Part shown: piece by piece, positions 33,221-46,333 of the stretch
How positions within the stretch are numbered: the stretch's first letter is position 1
How the letters are laid out: the number at the start of each line of letters is the position of its first letter
NCBI GenBank assembly: GCA_015680685.1
Contig: MNCI01036463.1
Coordinates: 465,722-529,721 of the forward strand
DNA: 64,000 bases
Direction of reading: 5' to 3'
From: Gnetum montanum
Taxonomy: Eukaryota > Streptophyta > Gnetopsida > Gnetales > Gnetaceae
Translations under genes and position numbers: made by a program
Notes under the pieces: model-generated
The model's input: the letters and a program-made list of their open reading frames with translations, nothing else
What the model was told of the DNA's origin: nothing
Database searches by the model: none

Positions 33221-35620
33221 ATGTCTCCTTCTTCTTATGAGAGTGTTTCACCACCTAGGTTTGATATAGGAAACAATCAGAGGCGTAGTACACATGATAA
33301 TCCACTAGTCCCTCAATAGTTTTGTGTGTTATATGTTCATCTTGATGAGTATATACCAAACTTTACCTTTATCCTCCACCAGGATAAACAACTGCATTGG
33401 CATGATTTAGAAGGTAACATAGTGTTACCTCTTGATCGCTTAGTCCCGAGCATGCTCCTTCATGATCTCATATGAATTGGTATGCAACACTTACAGGCAG
33501 ACTATGTTGTGCATGATCATGACTTGAGAGAGTATCAACCCACAGAGGCATAATGTCAAAGGGATTTACAAAAGGAGAGATGTCATGAATCCATGAAAGG
33601 GAAGTTGTCTCAGAATGTCTCATATGTCATAAGTGAAAATGAGGGTGGTGAACCTACCTCAGGAAGTCTCCCACACAATGATGTTCCTCCTGTTAACTTC
33701 AATTAAGGGGTTGTGTATCAGAATCTTCATTCAGCCATCTATAACCTAGGTTCTGATACCAATGGACACAAGGGATCTAAAAAAGGAACACATGCATGAT
33801 AAAGATGGACATGCTGATCGTAACCGCGATCAAGGTTGCGACCATCGAAGATAAGGTAGCAAGCACTACCATGGTGATGGTTCTCCTCCTTCTTCATCTT
33901 CATCATCTCCTTCACCCTCTCCTTCAAGATTCGGACGTAGTCATAAAGGAAAAGACCATGAGGATAAAGGTAGGCAAAATGGGAGTCATAGAAAAAATAG
34001 TCAGGAAAGGGGACAAGGGCATTCTAGAGAATCATAGCACAGAAGAAGGGAAAGTAGGGGACAACATAGGCATCATAGATGCCACAAATGAGACGATCAC
34101 AATGAACCCCTACTTGCTATTTGAAGTATGCTATACATAGTTGAGGCTATTAGAGTTCCAACAAGGCATCAAAAAGATAGTAAGATCAAGAGATTAGACA
34201 TGAACAATATCCCATGATTTGAAGGGGGATACAACGCTGATCCTCAAAATCATCTACAAGCATTTTATGATGCATGTGCATTACAAAACATAGAAAATGA
34301 ATGGCAAAAACTAAAGTTGTTCCCACAGACACTAGTCAAAGAAGTGGAGAGCTGGTACCGGTTCTTAGAACTGGAATCCATTCGTAGGTGGAATACCATG
34401 TTAGAATTATTCAATGATAAGTACCAAATGTACTCTCGAGTGTTCAACCTACGAAAGCAAATCCAAGGATAGAAACAAGGAGGACATAAACCCTTGGATG
34501 CTACCATGGGTTGATATTATGCATTGTTACATCATTGCCTAGGCCATGGTTACTCACAAAGGGATCAACTATGCCATCTTGTAGATTGGCTTAGGCATGA
34601 AACGCGAAGAACCCTTGGGACCTATGCCCAAGGAAGACTATTTGAGCTTAGGGCCCATCAAATATAGAGATTATTGGAGCAAGTTGCTAAAGAGGAAGGT
34701 GAGTTAAGGAAAAGAGAAAGTGCAGAGGAATATAACATAGATCCTTCCATCTGAAAGAAGGGAGTAAGATTTTGTGAGGATGAAGAAGACTCATCACTCG
34801 AATAGATGGTGAATAGGAAAACTTTGCCTATTCAAAAGTTGGCATCGGAAGTATTGGCAAAGGTAGAGAAAATGTGTGGGACTCCCTAGATAATAGATTT
34901 CAAACCATTCTCAAAATAGTAGAGGAGTCTAGAGAGCAAGGTAGTGATAGCGAAAAGAGAAAAAAGAGAGAAACTGAATATGCATATAACAAAGGTAAGG
35001 GCAAAGTTGCCATCATCGAAGAGGTTGTGGATTCAGATACAGACAATGATAGTGGATGCGAGATATGCCAATATGACCATCCTAAGGGATGTTGCCCTGT
35101 AATCTCACATCTACAAGAGTCTAGGGTGCATGCACTCAACCCACGATTAAATAGAAGGTAAACACCCTGAAGGTTACCTTATCCTCAAGGTAACCCAAGA
35201 CAGTTCCACCAACCCTTAACGTATTATCCAAGTGGAACTCCATCACAACCAACTAAGCAGTATCAATAGCGGCAGCACCCACAATCATGGGAAATGCCAC
35301 AACCACAGTATGAGTATCCTTACCATCAACTTAACCCATATGGATATTACGTGCAGCAGCCAATCTCTCCACGTACTCTACTGGTCACGTGACTCCTCAA
35401 CCTCACTACCAAGCCCATGAGTATTATAGGACTCCTTCTCCTAGGGGTGATATTCCACAAACATACCATCCTTCTCATTCGGTTGCATCTCTTCCACCCA
35501 TATTTCCATTACCACCTGCTCCAGCTATGCAGGGTGAGCTCCTTGCCCACCCGTAGCAACGTAACACTACGAGGGCTGTTAACTCTCAATCTACTGTTGG
35601 TTCTAACAATCACATGAAGA
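33221..35620 (+). pseudogene. gag of gypsy element A, broken
   Basis: Starts MSPSSSYESVSPPRFDIGNN at 33221, then frames break repeatedly. The gag core appears at about 34200-34700: NHLQAFYDACALQNIENEWQ, KLKLFPQTLVKEVESWYRFL, YALLHHC and LGTYAQGRLFELRAHQ. A zinc knuckle C-EI-C-QYD-H-PKGC-C follows at about 35056-35097, with spacing CX2CX3HX4C. A Pro/Tyr/Gln-rich segment then leads to the protease. Homologous to the gags of B and C. Confidence 0.85.
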
Positions 35621-35854
35621 AAAGACCTTTCTTTAGAACCAATAGTCTGACTAAGTCCTTGCAACCACAAGCGGCTAACCCCTTAGATGTCTCATTACCA
35701 GTCAAAACTTTGAAATTCCCTTCAGACCAAACACTGTGCCTAATGCATACAGTCATGTTAACTCATGCCATCACCGATTGGATAAAAGTTGGCTATCTTT
35801 CTAGGATATTCTCTGATCTTGGGAGTCCTCTTAGATATCTATAGATCACTGGGA

Positions 35855-36110
35855 ATGAGTTGTGCAAAGATCTTTTGGATTCAGGTTCTAGTGTTAACTT
35901 AATCTCTCAAGAAATGTACAAAGCCTGGAACTTACCTCCACTAAAAAAGAGGAACATTCGTTTAGAGCTAGTTGACCAATCCATCATTGTCCCATTAGGA
36001 TTGGTGGAGGACATTGTTACCACTATTTGTGGATGGTCATATCCAACTGACTTCCTAGTGATTCAAGTCAACAACTGTAAGGGGAACTTCCCTATCATAA
36101 TGAAATGAGC
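35855..36110 (+). pseudogene. Retroviral-type aspartic protease domain, gypsy element A
   Basis: Open frame LCKDLLDSGSSVNLISQEMY, LVEDIVTTICGWSYPTDFLV. The catalytic D-S-G-S-S motif is present near 35875. This fits the gag-pol protease of Ty3/gypsy elements, and the frame stops at 36106. Whether it was joined to gag or pol cannot be read because both sides are mutated. Confidence 0.8.
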
Positions 36111-36519
36111 ATGGCTAAGCATAATTGATGCACACCTAGGAATATGTGATCTTTCCCTAGAGATATCAAAGGAAAATATATTTGGAAAGATCAAGAAGAA
36201 GAAAGTTCCATGCATCGCATACAGTGACACAAGGTGTAGTTGCGTGCAGAAGTCCTGGTTTGTACAACGTTTAACATTGCCTGCATACAACCAGTGTGCA
36301 CAAGTAACTAACATACAAAGGTGCTTGTATGCGGTAGCCACAAGATAGGAAGACACCCAATGGATGACAGCTAACCAAGAGAGCAACTTAACTATATGCA
36401 TGGAATCAACTAAGGGTTTAACATGTAGTTACATTGATAGCATAGATACATTAGCGTAAGTCCATCACCAACTTCCACATCTTGACACTGAAAGTATCAG
36501 CTGGGAAAAGTTGGAAATC

Positions 36520-37231
36520 CCTATTGTTGCTGTTGACTATTTCACAAAGTGGGCAAAAGTAGCCATTGTTATGGATTGTACATCATTTACCGTTGTATGA
36601 TTTATTCAACAACAAATCGTTAATAGGTTTGGTGTGCCTCATGCACTTATTTTTGATAATGATACATACTTTACAGGTGCAACTTTTCGAAAGTTGATAC
36701 AATGCTTAGGAGTGGAACATAAGCTAACTACACCATATCACCCTCAAGCGAATGGTCAAGCCGAAGTCACCAATAGGAAGATTACGAAAATATTAACATG
36801 AACCGTTAGCAAGTATAGGCGAGATTGGAGCACCAAACTGAATGATGCTCTTTGGGCATATCGCTCACCATGGAAACTCCCTATAGGCTACTCTCCCTAC
36901 GAGTTAGTGTACAATAAACTTCCAATGCTTCCTATTCAAGCATAGCTCCGTATACTATCCATGACATGTGATCTCAACCTTGACCAAGGCTTTTAATAAA
37001 TGACATCATGACCTAAAAATTAGAAAAGTTAAGTACCAAATGGAAGATAAGGTTCTTTATTGGAACCCCACACACATGGCACAATGCACTAAATTTCAAA
37101 CACTATGGGAAGGACCTTATATTATTCATGCAATTTTTCCTTTAGCAGCCATGATGATTTACAAACTTGATAGCCCAGATACCAATACCAATACTACCTT
37201 TGTTGGTGGACAACCTTGCTCGCTATTTTGA
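36520..37231 (+). pseudogene. Integrase core, gypsy element A
   Basis: Blocks VAVDYFTKWAKVAIV, the first catalytic Asp; RFGVPHALIFDNDTYFTGAT, the second; and LTTPYHPQANGQAEVTNRKI with the catalytic Glu. [20 protein letters not shown] and LPLL-type text follow. Two to three stops break the frame. The HHCC N-terminal domain is missing, consistent with a deletion that also removed RT. Confidence 0.88.
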
Positions 37232-37828
37232 ATCTCCTCCCTCCAACTTAGTCGTGGGGGAGAGGGCCACCAATGCTAATCATTCTTAGCCCTCAGTTCC
37301 TTTTGTATTTTTGTTTTACACATTTTTGTTCTACACATTTTTTCATATTTACTTATTTTTTATTTTATACCATCGTTACTATTTTTACTATTTCTTTATT
37401 TGTTTAATTTACTTTCATCCATCATACAATAAGTGCTCATGATCGTGGATTGTCTTATAATGGTGTTGATTGATAATGGTTGGTTTTTACCTTTGATTTT
37501 CAATGTTGATACTAAGATATAGTTTCTTTTGATAAAATAGACAATGAGTCCACATCATCCATTCATCCAATAAACTCTATGGTTCCCCTTTGTTTAGAAG
37601 TGTACTATCCTTTTTCTTCTAAGAAAAACTTATTAATGAATTTGTGGCTTTGTATTCTTCAAACCAAGGAAGGACTCAATGGTTGAAAAGGTGTGACTTC
37701 AAGGGGATTCGACGCACTTGTGTTGGCTATTCTCTTGGGTACTTGGATGCTTTTCATGGGTATTCTTCCATTTTGACATCGACCTACTATTAGGAAGCTG
37801 AGTGAAAAAAAAAACAATAAATAATAAG

Positions 37829-38804
37829 TGATGAGTCATGGTCTTTCAGGTCCTGTTATCGAACCCCTATTATTGGACCCCTGTTATCGGAACCTTGATA
37901 CAAGACACCAGGTCTGACTCCTGTTATCAGACCCCTCTTATCGGACCCTCGATATCAGGGCTGCGTTAACTAGGCCTCGTATACGCAGCCGTGTTGATGC
38001 AGCCCCGTCGACGCATCCACCCATGCATCAACGCGGCCCTATTTACGCAAAGTCTATTTTTAGCTATAAATAAGCGTGCACCCACCGCACTTAAGCATTT
38101 GTTGGGTTAATTGTAGGGAAGCTATTGCAGTTTGTTTTCATAAGAGTGAGATTATTCTCCCAAGTGCATGCCTGTAGTGTGATGCTTGTAATTATACGGA
38201 ACCTTTATTCGAGTGTGACATACTTGGACATGCACATGATCGGCAATAAAGATCGAGATTACTTCATCATTGCAGCATTCACTTAGTTTTAATTATTTAA
38301 TTGTTATTGTTATTTATTATTTTCTTAGTTAATGTTTCTTTACCATCATTTAATATTCTTGTTGTTAACTGCGGAATGAGTATAACTTAATCACGAGCAT
38401 TTAAGTGTGACTACTTGGTAAGCTAGTAGTGTACCTAAGATCTACGCTTGGTAATCCTAGTAGTAGTCATGCACGAGATCCAAGATGTGTACATATGATT
38501 AAAGAATGGATGCTCATCGCACTTAGGCTAGCTTAGACTTCATTTCCTATTGCTTATTAGTTTAATCAAGATTATTTTCTATTATCTCTAGGAGTAGCAC
38601 TAGTTTAGGATCACATCATACGCCTCACTCTGGACTAAACCATATGTGATAAAGCAAATACTAGTCCAGGTGGGAAGACAGTGAACTACGATCAATGTGT
38701 AACTATCTAGATACCACAACTAGCCCATCCATAGAGTTTGACCAGATCATGCATGAACGCTCATATTCATATGGTTGAGTGTAGGGGTACCTCGCCACTC
38801 GTCA
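37829..38804 (+). repeat. 5' LTR of element B (976 bp)
   Basis: Starts TGATGAGTCATGG and ends ACTCGTCA. Its first 200 bases carry repeated tatcggacccctgtt words. A ctataaataagcgtgc box lies near 38065 and aataaaga near 38246. It is followed by ttggtgccattgccaggga, the primer-binding region. The bases before it read ATAAG, a candidate target duplication whose partner is lost. Confidence 0.88.
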
Positions 38805-38941
38805 TTGGTGCCATTGCCAGGGACGATGTTAGTTATTTAGATTAGTTATATCATACAAGATCGTTGTAACAAGTATTAACGATATATCCTTTAGAAAAGA
38901 AATTAAATTAAATTCAATTAAGTCACACACGGTTCACAACC

Positions 38942-40969
38942 ATGTCTCTTTCACAAGATAGTGATAATGCAACATCTAGTGAGACAATTCATTAGAGAAC
39001 CAATGAAGAAGTTTGGAGTACTCAATCGTATGCAGGAGTTTCATATGTTCATAGATACCCCAACGATAATCAAGGACTCTCATCATTCAACTCTAACACC
39101 TTTACCGAGGATGGGACATCCCATAGAATGAGGGGGCTCGTAAGACCTGGGATCTTCTTAATAATTAAAAAAATTTATCCAAGGATGATTGGGAGACTTA
39201 CAAAAGTCATGACGAGTCTTCCAGCTCTTTTTCTTCCTTTGCTCCTTCAACGTCAAGTCGTGACATGGATGATCATCTCTCTAGGGGTCGGCGTAGAAAT
39301 AGAAATTGAACCCATGGGCAAAGTCAGAAATGCTAACATGAACAAAGACAACATCGTCCAAACTCACAAACTCATAACCTACCTAGTGACAGTGAACCCC
39401 TGCTAGCCACTAAGAGCCTAATGCATATACAAGAGGCTGTTCGAATAGCCCGCATGCATTGTAAGGAAAGTTTTCTACCCATGCTTGATTTAAACAACTT
39501 TTCCAAGTTTTCAAGAGGCTATGATTTAGATCTGTAACAACATTTACAAGCCTTCTACGATGCCTGTACATGGAACAATATTTATAATGGGTGGAAAAAA
39601 CTTAAGCTCTTTCCTNNNNNNNNNNNNNNNNNNNNNNNNNNNNNNNNNNNNNNNNNNNNNNNNNNNNNNNNNNNNNNNNNNNNNNNNNNNNNNNNNNNNN
39701 NNNNNNNNNNNNNNNNNNNNNNNNNNNNNNNNNNNNNNNNNNNNNNNNNNNNNNNNNNNNNNNNNNNNNNNNNNNNNNNNNNNNNNNNNNNNNNNNNNNN
39801 NNNNNNNNNNNNNNNNNNNNNNNNNNNNNNNNNNNNNNNNNNNNNNNNNNNNNNNNNNNNNNNNNNNNNNNNNNNNNNNNNNNNNNNNNNNNNNNNNNNN
39901 NNNNNNNNNNNNNNNNNNNNNNNNNNNNNNNNNNNNNNNNNNNNNNNNNNNNNNNNNNNNNNNNNNNNNNNNNNNNNNNNNNNNNNNNNNNNNNNNNNNN
40001 NNNNNNNNNNNNNNNNNNNNNNNNNNNNNNNNNNNNNNNNNNNNNNNNNNNNNNNNNNNNNNNNNNNNNNNNNNNNNNNNNNNNNNNNNNNNNNNNNNNN
40101 NNNNNNNNNNNNNNNNNNNNNNNNNNNNNNNNNNNNNNNNNNNNNNNNNNNNNNNNNNNNNNNNNNNNNNNNNNNNNNNNNNNNNNNNNNNNNNNNNNNN
40201 NNNNNNNNNNNNNNNNNNNNNNNNNNNNNNNNNNNNNNNNNNNNNNNNNNNNNNNNNNNNNNNNNNNNNNNNNNNNNNNNNNNNNNNNNNNNNNNNNNNN
40301 NNNNNNNNNNNNNNNNNNNNNNNNNNNNNNNNNNNTGAGTACTATCCACCCATGTCCTCTCCAACAAGATCACCACCTCATGTGCCTTACACTTCTCCTC
40401 AACCTCAATATTCTCAGACTTCACCCTCTTCTACATCATCACCAGCTATGCTAGAAGATTTTTCACCACAGCACCAACCCACAAATGTTACTTGTGCTGC
40501 TACTATCAATAATAGAAGAGGTCCTCCACAATGTCAAAAGCATCCTTTCTTTAAGCATGACCGTAGAAAGAGACAGCATAGTTCTGAAACCACTGCATCC
40601 ACCAACTTGACACAAGTTCAATGCTGTGATGCATCTTCTTCCTCAAACTCAATGCCTCCTATTACTCTATCTGGGCCACCAATCAACACTCCAATCACAA
40701 TGGGGTCTAATGAATATTGCCACATAGGGAGACATGTTTATCCTTGCATACCATCTTATGGTCACAAGTATCATAGTGGGTCAACTTCTCATAAAGTAAC
40801 CACATCTTATAACTTGTCCAACTATGTCAACTCTAATCAAGTGTATGAACCCCAATGGGGTAAGTATGATTGGGTCCCAATATTTCCAACATGCAAGGAT
40901 CCTAATCTTCCATTTATTAATTCTAGCCATGCTCAACCGTTTAGTTATGGGGGGTATCCTCCATTCTAA
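38942..40969 (+). pseudogene. gag of element B, with assembly gap
   Basis: Begins MSLSQDSDNATSSETIH, parallel to MPLLQDYDNAISSEAIHWRT of element C. The core start HLQAFYDACTWNNIYNGWKK lies just before the gap. After the gap the C-terminal third is open: a Pro/Ser-rich stretch, then CIPSYGHKYHSGSTS and EPQWGKYDWVPIFPTCKDP, ending SYGGYPPF and a stop at 40967-40969. This tail is shared nearly word for word with element C. Stops interrupt the first half. Confidence 0.85.
39616..40335. other. Assembly gap, 720 N
   Basis: Unsequenced run inside the gag of element B. By comparison with element C it should hold the gag core and the zinc knuckle. Confidence 0.99.
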
Positions 40970-42394
40970 CAACACAGAATTAATAAATGTTTTCTGTTCC
41001 TTTAATTTTTCAAATTTTTGTTTTCCAGTTTTTCACCTTTTAATTTATTGTTTTATCTTTTTGTCTTTTTATGTTTCTATGAGTAATATCATCTACGAAT
41101 AAAACACTCATGTGACTCATTGGTTGAGGTGTTATTCTATGCTATCAAGTCTCAGGTGACTAATTATTTGAACAACGAGCCCATCACATCCATCCAACAA
41201 TTCTATTAATAAGAGGTTCTACTCTGGGTATAATGATATTCTTAACATCATTAAAACTTAAAGTAATTTTGTGCTCATTATGCCTAGAGTGAAGAAGGAT
41301 GGACTAAGAGGGAATGGCCAAGGTGTGACATCAAGGAGACTTATGGATTCTCTTTAGTGACATCTATAGGTGCTATCATGTAGCTTGGTTGTACTAAGAT
41401 CCTTGTAGATCTAACAGAAAATGGGAGTAAGAGTATTAAAGGCACCCAATAGAGAACCTAACACTATTCTAGGGGGTCTCACTGGAAAGACATGCACCCA
41501 TGCCTGAAGGTAGGTGGCTTCTTTGGATTAAGTACTTCATCAAAAAGAAAAAAAAGAGAAGAAGAAAAAAGGGAAGAGAGAGAAAGAAAAGAGTGTGCCA
41601 AAGTGGCCAAAAAAAAAGTATGCCGCAAAGAAATTCCAGGTCACTCCTCCCTTGCACAAAATGCCAAGTGATCATATACCTTGCTGTCATGGTGCTCTTA
41701 CGGTTGTCCATCATTGGATGAAATAATGCGATGTCACTGATCAGAGGAATGGACTTGGTCTTGATGTTAGAGCAACGGGCTAATGATACATTAATCATGC
41801 CCTACACTCAAGATTAATTGTGCCCTGAGTCAGTTAACTCACGTCCCAATCTCTGCAATCCCTTCTCTGATTCATCCCATCTCACTATTCATGTATTTGT
41901 AACTCGTGTCTTGTCTAGCATTGAATTCATACCTCATCATAGTGGTATCTACATGTGTGTGTTTTGTTGCATCGCTATAGATTACATTTAACCCTTCTAG
42001 TGCCTATGGACATTTTAAGGTGTGATTACGCAAGGGCATTATAGGTTGGAACCTGCTTTGAGGAGGACCCACTTGCATGACTTTTGTAATTTGTACTTGT
42101 TGCACACCACTACATCTTTTTATACCCTCCAAGTACTTCATTGCCAAATCTATTCTTTCTGTTGTCATCATTTTATCAAACATTCCTCAAAACCATTACG
42201 TGTCCTTTTATGTGTCACCTAAACAAACCAGGTCTAACATTAAACTTTTAGGGCAACTTCCTCAAAAACATTTTCTAGCTTTAAAATCATACTAAGCAAA
42301 GAATTCAACATTTATTAAAGGCAATGAGTAAGGTATGAAATCGTTGAACTTTTTTCAATAACCTTACTAACAATTGATCTTTTTGTGATTATAG

Positions 42395-42831
42395 ATGACC
42401 CCTAAAAGAAGACAACAAGGAGGACCTTCCCAAGGTGCAACCAAATGACCTAGGGTAGGCAAAGGCTAAGGACCTCATGCAGAACATGCAGAGCAGAAGG
42501 CACAATCATTCAGCATCCATCATGGAACTCCTGTTACTGCATAATCTATCCAAGAAAAAGGAGGAGAGGTTAGGGCTCGAGCCTATGAAGAGGAACGACT
42601 ACTATTTATGGCATGCATGTCAAGGCTAATCAAGTGTTCCCATAGCTATCGTGTCCATGGAAAGTGCCAACTCCATCAAACATTAGAACATTAGTATGGA
42701 CAGCTCATAATCCATGGATAGAAGAGAAGAAATGTCAGGTGTTTCTTTAGTGGTATCAATCTCAAAAGCCTAGCATGTAGAACAAAGGAAAGGCACCCAT
42801 GGAGGAGCCACCACTACTAGGAACCCCATGA
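42395..42831 (+). pseudogene. ORF2 of element B, internally deleted
   Basis: Starts MTPKRRQQGGPSQGATK right after an AG that could be a splice acceptor (tgtgattatag). It then passes directly to the C-terminal words RARAYEEERLLFMA and ends after EEPPLLGTP. The start and end match ORF2 of element C, which is about 2.8 kb; here roughly 2.3 kb of the middle is gone. Stops occur early. Confidence 0.75.
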
Positions 42832-43004
42832 GTTCCACAATTTTTATCTTTTGTGTCTGTGTCCAAATTTTGTTTAATTCTCCATTGCAGCATGAATAAA
42901 TTTCTAGCCAGTCAATAATCCCATACCTATCCACTGTGTAATCAATGAGCTTGTTCCTTACTTTCTTTGACTCAAGGATGAGTTGTTATTCAGTCATGGG
43001 GGTA

Positions 43005-43479
43005 TGATGAGTCATGGTCTATCAGGTCTTATTATCGGACCCCTATTATCGAAACCCTAATACAAGACACCAGGTTTGACTCCTATTATTGGACCCTTGT
43101 TATCAGACCCTCGATATTGGGGTTGCGTTAAGTAGGCTGCCTCGTCGACGTGGCCCCATTTATGCAAAGTCTATTTTTAGCTATAAATAAGCGCACACCC
43201 ACCATACTTAGGCATTTTTTTGGGTTAATTGTAGGGAATCTCTTACAGTTTGTTTTTGTAGGAGTTAGATTATTCTCCCAAGTGCATGCCCGCAGCTATG
43301 TGATGCTTGTAATTGTACGGAACCTTTATTTGAGTGTGACGTACTTGGACATGCACATGATCGGCAATAAAGATCGAGATTACTTTATCATTGCAACATT
43401 CACTTAGTTTTAATTATTTAATTGTTATTGTTATTTATTATTTTCTTAGTTAATGTTTCTTTACCATCATTTACTATTC
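43005..43479 (+). repeat. 3' LTR of element B, cut by an assembly gap
   Basis: Starts TGATGAGTCATGGTC like the 5' LTR at 37829 and follows it to ttaccatcatttactattc. There the single N at 43480 interrupts it, and the sequence after the N is unrelated. It lacks about half of the 5' copy's length; part of the U3 is also shorter. Confidence 0.87.
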
Positions 43480-43480
43480 N

Positions 43481-44990
43481 TCTAGCTTGGAAGCTTCTTA
43501 GGATGATTCCAACTTCATTCAGATGTTCTATGATCTCTTTGGCATGCTTCCTCAAGTTCCATATTTCACCTAGGATCCATTGTGTAAAGTGTGATTTGGG
43601 AGTGGGGGTGTGGTGGGTAAGGGTAGGGGAGAGGAGGAAGGGGTGTGTTGACTACCCTACATCAGTCCACCTCATGTTTGCTTAATTTTGGACCAAAATG
43701 TCAAACGTGCATTTTGATTGGCTAGATCTATGTTGACAGACCTCCATTAATGCCTAAGTATTAATGAACCTCTGTTTCCATGCAAAAACTATAAATATCT
43801 AGGATGAGCTCTCACACATATTATAGACATACATTCACTTTCATTTGGCTTGTGACATCTAGTTTTTTTAAGGTGCTCTTTGGTTTAAGTTAATTTCCTT
43901 CCATGTCTTGTATGTGCTTCGAGTCATCTCTTTCACAAGTGTGACTATACTCTATGAATGTGCTACCTTGCTTACATAGCCTAGAGCCATTTAGTTGATA
44001 CGCAGTCTAGTGTTTGCATAGTCAATAAAGCTTATTGTTTTTCCTTGTTCCATTGTTGATTCCTTAAACATTAAAATTCCTAACAAATTATAAAACATAA
44101 AAATAATAAAAATATTTATTTAATTCTCATTTTAATAAGTTGTGATGATTCATCCTTCTTGAAAGAGGTCACAATTGTTTGGCATGGTGTTGGGGCCATC
44201 AATGTTGTAAGTAAGAGCCATTTTATTACATTTTACATGTGGTGTTGCACCTATTCCAAAGAGGGATTGTAACATAAGTATCATGCTTGTCTCCATGAGA
44301 GATTGCAATGTGTATGTGTTTATATTTGTTTTATTTTTATATTCATAAAATCCATAAAAATTATAAACTATAAAATTATAAATATTCTCTCATCTTCCTT
44401 ACCATGACAACATGGGTTTTAAATGTATCATATGTATTATATTCTCTTCTATATTTATTAAATGCAATAATATACATGAGTGTTCTTGGCAACCCACCAA
44501 CATCGTCTTTAAAGCTTATGACTAGATCACACTAGGTTTCGCATGATGTACTCTCATTGATCCAAAACTAGAGAAACCCCTATCATTAGTGTTGTTATTG
44601 AGGAAGGTAATGGTAAATTACATTGAAATACTTGTAGATTCACAATTTTTCTTTTTTTAAGTTATTGGTTTTGTAGAAAATAAAGGACTAAAGCAACCAT
44701 AACTAAATTGAACAATGAAAATCAATTAAAGTAGAAGTCTTAATTAGTCTAGATTACTTTAAAAAATATGATGAATGAGGTAGCATCTCCTATCATGGTA
44801 AAATTTCATTAAGATAAAATATGAAGATGGTGTGATGCACATGGATGATTCTCCAAGGGATCTAGAGAAGCTACACTTGCTACCTTCAAGGAGGTTTTAT
44901 CTTGGCCTTATTTGAATGGAGTGTTGATGACTTGGATGAGCCATTATTCTCATGGACCTACTAAGGTCAAATTCATGAAGTAGTTTACAT
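43481..44990 (+). other. Probable LTR and leader of the gypsy element that hosts element C
   Basis: It contains a tataaatatcta box near 43791 and caataaagcttattg, a polyadenylation-like signal, near 44022, in the same order as in an LTR ahead of the gag at about 45030. Ends were not resolved. No coding sequence is visible. Confidence 0.4.
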
Positions 44991-45384
44991 CATACCTAAA
45001 GGAATTGAGGAGAGAAGAATCAAAAAAATCAATATGGCTAACATTCCCACTTTTAGTGGAAAGTTATATGATGATCCCAAGCTCCATGTTCAAACATTTA
45101 TCATTGCTTGCAAGCTACAAGGGTTGAATAGTGAGTGGTAGAAACTCCATATTTTTTCCCATACACTTAGTGATTGTGCTAAAACATGGTATCAATCTCT
45201 TTAAGTGAGCTTCATGTCTTCTTAGATAGACATGTTAAAAACGTTTAATATTAGATTTCATTCTTATGCCCAAGTTGCAAACCTTAGAAAGAAGATAGCA
45301 GGATGGAAGTAGGATACCAATGAATCATTGGATGTGATCATGGAATGGTATAATTGCATGTTTAATCAATGTCCAAAACATGGG

Positions 45385-45636
45385 TGATGAGTGGCAAGGT
45401 ACCCCTACACTCAAGCATACGAATACGAGCGTTTCATGCACGATCCAGTCAAACTCCGCAGATGGGCTAGCTGTGGTTTCTAGAAAGTTACTCATAGATC
45501 GTAGTTCGCTGTCTTCCCACCTGGGCTAGTATTAGCTTTGTCACGTATGGTTTAGTCCAGAGTGAGGTGTAGGATGTGTTCCTATACTAATGCTACTCCT
45601 GGGGCTAATGGAAAATAATATCAACTGAACTAGGAT

Positions 45637-45667
<31 letters not shown>

Positions 45668-45673
45668 GAGAGC

Positions 45674-45767
<94 letters not shown>

Positions 45768-46333
45768 GAGAGCGAGAGAGAGAGAGAGAGCGAGAGAGAG
45801 AGAGAGAGTCTAAGCTAGCCTAAGTGCGATGAGCATCCATTCCTTAATCATTCGTACACATCTTGGACCTCATGCATGACTACCACTGGGATTACCAAGC
45901 ACATGGCCTAAGTACGGTACTAGGTTACCAAGTAGTCACACTTAAATGCTCGTGATTAAGTTGTATTCATTTCGCATTACTAGGAGATAAAGGTAGAGAG
46001 ATATTAACAATGAAAGCAGTAAATAACAATAACAATTAAATAATTAAGCTAAGTGGATGCTGCAATGATGAAGTAATCTTGATCTTTATTGTCAGTCATG
46101 TGCATGTCCAAGTACATCACACTCGAATAAGGATGCCGTACAATTACAATCATCACACTGCGGGCATGCACTGGGAGGAAAGGGTTGATAGAAAAAAAAC
46201 TACTAAAAACTAAACACTTAAAAACTCCCCAAAAAAACTGCCTACCAGATCTGTCTACCTCTTATTTATAGATGCGGAGACAGGTTGTGATATCATGGGT
46301 GTGATATCGCAGCCAATAATTCATGACTCATCA
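45385..46333 (-). repeat. 3' LTR of element C (949 bp)
   Basis: On the plus strand it runs from tgatgagtggcaagg to catgactcatca. It contains a 173-bp GA tract (45636-45808) interrupted by GC at intervals of about 16-20 bases, absent in that form from the other LTR. Adjacent at 46334 is tacccccatgact, the polypurine tract in reverse complement. Confidence 0.92.

Larger units (their letters stand above)
33083..37828 (+). mobile_element. Ty3/gypsy element A, internal region, pol partly deleted
   Basis: Order: primer site at 33083; gag from 33221; knuckle at about 35056; protease at 35855; integrase at 36520-37231; and a purine-rich tract cttagtcgtgggggag near 37248. The reverse transcriptase and RNase H expected between protease and integrase are not there: only about 400 bp separate the two. 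From 37270 to 37828 is non-coding sequence that shares a short block (ggtgtgac-tcaagg) with elements B and C. The LTR of element B starts at 37829, so A's own 3' LTR is not seen. Confidence 0.8.
38805..43004 (+). mobile_element. Element B internal region (gag, spacer, ORF2 remnant; no pol)
   Basis: Gag at 38942-40969, spacer at 40970-42394, and an ORF2 remnant at 42395-42831. A polypurine tract tcatgggggta at 42994-43004 touches the 3' LTR. No protease, RT or integrase is visible in the sequenced part. A 720-base run of N (39616-40335) falls inside gag. The spacer holds purine-rich aaaagagaagaagaaaaaag near 41550 and a block shared with elements A and C. Confidence 0.82.

Noticed and set aside
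39560-40424. Long ORFs with runs of X
   Set aside because: Their length comes from reading through the 720-N gap. Only the plus-strand tail after 40335 has real support, as gag.
45636-45808. Regular GC interruptions in the GA tract, superficially like a CRISPR array
   Set aside because: No unique spacers; it is a microsatellite within an LTR of a eukaryotic element.
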